10,212 bases of DNA from Phoronis ovalis (Eukaryota > Phoronida > Phoronidae), in NCBI GenBank assembly GCA_028565635.1, contig JAOXYB010066390.1, forward strand, positions 1-10,212, read 5' to 3'. The notes beneath the pieces were generated by a model. It saw only the letters and a list, made by a program, of their open reading frames with translations. It had not been told where the DNA came from and searched no databases. Positions within the stretch are counted from its first letter, which is position 1. Each line of letters starts with the position of its first letter. The translations under genes were made by a program, and so were the position numbers. Shown here piece after piece: positions 8,401 to 10,212 of this stretch.

Positions 8401-8640
8401 GGATCCATGGGTGGACCCTGGGTCAGGAATTAACAGTCCTCTGTTTTGTATGCATGTTCTCCTAGTGGCTGGTCTGTTTTTATAATAGTGTTTGCCCCTG
8501 GGTCCCAACCCTGGATGTTAGCCACAAAAAAGCCGAAAAAAATAAAAAGGCACTGGTCTGTCGCTCCACAGGGGACTGTATCCCAGATGAGCCTTTGCAA
8601 ACAGGTAACCATTCGCCCATAGAATTTGCATTGCTCAACG
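8401..8640. repeat. Possible interspersed repeat, richer in GC than its flanks
   Basis: This block has a base composition unlike its neighbours, with C/G-rich words such as GGACCCTGGGTC (containing the palindrome GACCC-T-GGGTC) and CCCCTGGGTCCCAACCCTGG. A 60-codon minus-strand ATG frame spans 8430-8612, but it has no splice context or recognisable domain and includes a run of aromatic residues encoded by a T-rich tract. I take the block for a dispersed repeat fragment. This rests on composition only, since no second copy lies in the window. Confidence 0.3.
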
Positions 8641-8743
8641 TACGCCTTTTGGGAAGTAATCCAAGTTTACCGAAATTTTCTCTTGCAATTATGAAAGTTG
8701 AAAAAACAAATTAGGAGGCAAACTAAACGTACAATACATATCC

Positions 8744-9084
8744 TTAGTCCTGCAAGGATGACCCCCGCACTATGGGCAGCCTACGGCTTGTCCGTAGGGT
8801 CATGACCGCCTCGTATCTCAGACCAGCCAAAGTTCTACTAGCCTTCATGCTCATGCATGCATAATATCCATACAATGGATGAAGACACTTTCAAGAGTGC
8901 ATTGATGTTTTGTTGAATCTTTGATTAAGTTATCTAGATACGGTGGTATAAGAAGCGGATTAGTCGAGGAATAGGCAGAAGGAAAAATTTGGGTGGAATG
9001 TATTAGGAAAATAAGTGTTTTCGAATACGAGGCGGCTATAACCCTACGGATAAGCCGTATCTGGGCGTATGCTTGCAGGACTAA
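8744..9084. mobile_element. MITE-like inverted-repeat element (341 bp)
   Basis: The ends TTAGTCCTGCAAG (8744-8756) and its reverse complement (to 9084) match over 13 bases. After a short indel the inverted match resumes over TACGGCTT-TCCGTAGGGT through CCGCCTCGTAT. The arms are about 73 bp (8744-8816) and 60 bp (9025-9084), and the middle has no coding capacity. A TA dinucleotide borders each GTCC/GGAC end. CATATCC also abuts the left end and recurs four bases after the right end, so the target duplication is ambiguous (TA or about 7 bp). A third, partial copy lies at 9993-10105. A transposon superfamily cannot be assigned. Confidence 0.75.
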
Positions 9085-9160
9085 TGTTCATATCCTGGGA
9101 TACAAAAATTCAATATAACTATAAGACAAGAACAGTTATAAATTCATAAAAAAAACTCAC

Positions 9161-9450
9161 CAGCTTTAACGAGATTTACTGTTTCAAAATATATTCCACA
9201 AATAAAGATAAACTTGACCCCGGAAATTGACCGGGGAAACTTGAAACTCTGCAATTATTTGAACGCTAAACTACTCGCGATCTTTGCTGTGCTCAACTTT
9301 TCCAGAAAATCATGCCAAACCACGAAATGTTTCTATCGTTTTATAGTTTTTGATTTTCTCTTTTTTGCATTCTGGACATAAACTAAATATCTAAATACCG
9401 AAACCGAAATGTACCAGAATCACAGAAAACGGAAGAAACATGTGGTGAAC
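9161..9450 (-). other. Probable untranslated first exon of a leftward gene
   Basis: On the minus strand the sequence AAAGCTG is followed by a near-perfect donor GTGAGT (9155-9160). Upstream of it lies the CG-richer divergent promoter. The only ATG close to the donor opens a frame that stops after six codons, so this exon would be non-coding. The 5' boundary is arbitrary, since no start-site motif fixes it. It may splice to the candidate exons at 5164-5181 and below, across about 4 kb. That link is inferred from orientation only. Confidence 0.4.
9218..9236. repeat. GC-rich inverted repeat in the leader region
   Basis: CCCCGG (9218-9223) and CCGGGG (9231-9236) form a perfect 6 bp stem with a 7-base loop. 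In a leftward transcript it would form a hairpin in the 5' leader. The loop does not match the iron-responsive-element consensus. Confidence 0.5.
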
Positions 9451-9521
9451 ATCAAAACCGCGAAAACTTTCGTAACAAGTGTTTCACAGTTTAAAACGAG
9501 GCTTGGGATTCCCTAGTCAAC

Positions 9522-9554
9522 ATGGCGGACTCTGGTGGAAAGGATTTAATGCAG
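9522..9554 (+). CDS. First coding exon of a rightward gene (N-terminus MADSGGKDLMQ)
   Basis: The ATG at 9522 sits in TCAACATGGCGGAC: A at -3 and G at +4 give a strong start context. An in-frame TAA lies ten codons upstream. Eleven codons follow, to CAG at 9552-9554, then a donor GTAAAC, leaving phase 0. The MAD-S/G-rich N-terminus is common among housekeeping proteins, but 11 residues are too few to name a family. The rest of the gene lies to the right of the window. The YY1-type box overlapping the ATG and the CpG-richer leader support a genuine gene start. Longer open frames over the same bases in other phases are not called. Confidence 0.6.
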
Positions 9555-9726
9555 GTAAACTTACCTCACTTTACTGTATACCTCCTAATTACCAGTTTAG
9601 TCAGGATACAAAATATCTTTCAAACTTCAAGTTCGTGTATCTAGCGTTTAGATTGCCAAAGCATGGAACCTAAGCGGGACCTAGGCCCACTGCTATTTCT
9701 TACCAGTCATCTGGAATCTGCCGCCT

Positions 9727-9947
9727 CTACATGCCACATAGACAAGTACCATGTCTTCTATGTGACGGCGGATAAACAGTATATCAGGAGCCAAAACAGC
9801 TGACGTGGTTGGCTACATGCCACATGGCCATGGGGAGTCATGGTATTGGTAGACAAGCCGTAGACAAGTACCATGTCTTCTATGTATACTCGACGGATAA
9901 ACACTAAACAGTATATCAGGAGCCAAAACAGCTGACATAGTTGGCTA
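9727..9947 (+). repeat. Tandem duplication in the first intron
   Basis: The words TAGACAAGTACCATGTCTTC, GACGG, GGATAAACA, CAGTATATCAGGAGCCAAAA, CAGCTGAC and TTGGCTA appear in the same order at 9739-9815 and 9861-9947 (122 bp offset). CTACATGCCACAT also repeats at 9727 and 9813. The second copy has a small insertion around ACTAAACA and TATACTC. ACATAGA/TCTATGT can pair to form a hairpin in copy 1. No coding is seen. Few differences between copies suggest a fairly recent duplication. Confidence 0.75.
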
Positions 9948-9992
9948 TATTAATGGGTGTCAGAACTTGATTGAGTACGCCCAATCATGGAA

Positions 9993-10105
9993 TTAGTCCT
10001 GAAAGCATGACCCTTACTATGGACAGCCTTACGGCTTGTCCGTAAGGGTCATGACGTCTCATATCTCAGAGTAGCCGAAGTTCGAAAACACTTACTTCCC
10101 TATTA
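9993..10105 (+). mobile_element. Partial second copy of the MITE-like element
   Basis: It starts TTAGTCCTG like the element at 8744, continues ACTATGG-CAGCC-TACGGCTTGTCCGTA-GGGTCATGAC and CTCATATCTCAGA. It ends in TTCGAAAACACTTACTTCCCTATTA, which matches the reverse complement of the other element's right half. It is therefore one arm plus adjacent sequence without the second inverted end: either a solo half-element or a copy broken by the G-rich sequence that follows. Confidence 0.7.
10006..10053. repeat. Two overlapping, mutually exclusive hairpins
   Basis: CATGACCCTTAC (10006-10017) is a perfect 12-base inverted match to GTAAGGGTCATG (10042-10053). CCTTACGG (10027-10034) is a perfect 8-base match to CCGTAAGG (10040-10047), with loop CTTGT. 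Both use bases 10042-10047, so only one can form at a time. The element copy at 8744 keeps a shortened version (CCTACGG-CTTGT-CCGTAGG). Confidence 0.75.
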
Positions 10106-10212
10106 GGGACTGGTCAGAAATTACCACAGGGGGGGGGTTGGTGCAAACAGGGGGGGGGGGTAAAAACCGAAGTACCCTCAGGATATACATTGAAAATGAA
10201 TATACCCTCCGG
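10106..10212. repeat. G-tract segment, window end
   Basis: A run of 9 G (10129-10137) and a run of 11 G (10150-10160) lie 12 bases apart, giving enough G for a plus-strand quadruplex. The following sequence contains GTACCCTC and ATACCCTC, a weak direct repeat running to the window edge. No gene is seen. Homopolymer lengths may be affected by sequencing error. Confidence 0.6.

Larger units (their letters stand above)
9161..9521. promoter_or_regulatory. Divergent, TATA-less, CpG-richer promoter region
   Basis: CG dinucleotides are visibly denser here (CCGG, CTCGCGATC, CCGAAACCG, ACGGAAG, CCGCGAAA, TTTCG, ACGAG) than in the AT-rich flanks. No TATA box is obvious. Core-like words are ACGGAAG (9429-9435, ETS-type), CCGCGAAA (9458-9465, E2F-like, one mismatch from consensus) and the YY1-like box at the ATG. 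The region lies between a leftward donor-bounded exon and a rightward start codon, a layout typical of housekeeping gene pairs. The factor assignments are motif matches only. Confidence 0.5.

Noticed and set aside
8564-8605. Possible plus-strand micro-exon between CTCCACAG and CAG/GTAACC
   Set aside because: A 33 nt open piece with no partner exon on this strand; such AG-GT pairs occur often by chance.
8430-8612. Minus-strand ATG frame of 60 codons
   Set aside because: Lies in a repeat-like block, contains a T-tract-encoded aromatic run, and lacks a promoter, splice partners or a recognisable motif.
9218-9236. Iron-responsive-element-like hairpin in the leader
   Set aside because: The 7-base loop is not CAGUGN and there is no bulged C at the required position.
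9479-9673. Longer plus-strand frame overlapping the first exon
   Set aside because: Does not begin with ATG, is out of frame with the strong start at 9522 and reads straight through the splice donor at 9555.

Overview
This is AT-rich eukaryotic DNA, most likely from a marine invertebrate. A bivalve or other mollusc is my best guess, resting only on the style of the repeats. There are no bacterial-type genes, no long open frame, no rRNA or CRISPR, and no convincing tRNA. What I can support is introns with GT/AG borders, short exons, poly(A) signals and several families of old interspersed or tandem repeats. Most of the window is non-coding.

Layout from left to right. Positions 1-1230 hold no recognisable gene, apart from one weak cysteine-rich exon-like stretch (508-616). 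Positions 1234-1780 hold a diverged repeat rich in TGACCT, a reverse-orientation relative of the repeat at 6001-6740. A ~470 bp tandem array with an internal ~150 bp sub-repeat fills 2466-3566 and is followed by a 26-base poly(A) run. Positions 4426-5181 hold three minus-strand segments whose splice sites and reading phases fit together into a small candidate gene encoding about 76 residues, which I do not recognise. Positions 6001-6740 hold the forward AGGTCA-rich repeat with a terminal hairpin. Positions 6741-8400 look empty. An inverted-repeat, MITE-like element lies at 8744-9084.

The best-supported genic feature is a divergent promoter at about 9161-9521. On the right, a plus-strand first exon starts inside a YY1-like box (ATG at 9522) and codes for 11 residues before a GT donor at 9555. 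On the left, a strong minus-strand donor at 9155-9160 ends a probable untranslated first exon. The minus-strand exons at 4426-5181 could belong to that leftward transcript, but the link is inferred. The rightward gene continues beyond the window, and its first intron carries a tandem duplication, a second partial copy of the 8744-9084 element and two long G tracts.

No undescribed biological system is proven here. The items most worth checking are the divergent promoter, the phase-consistent minus-strand gene, the AGGTCA arrays carried by a repeat family, and the hairpin-bearing MITE.
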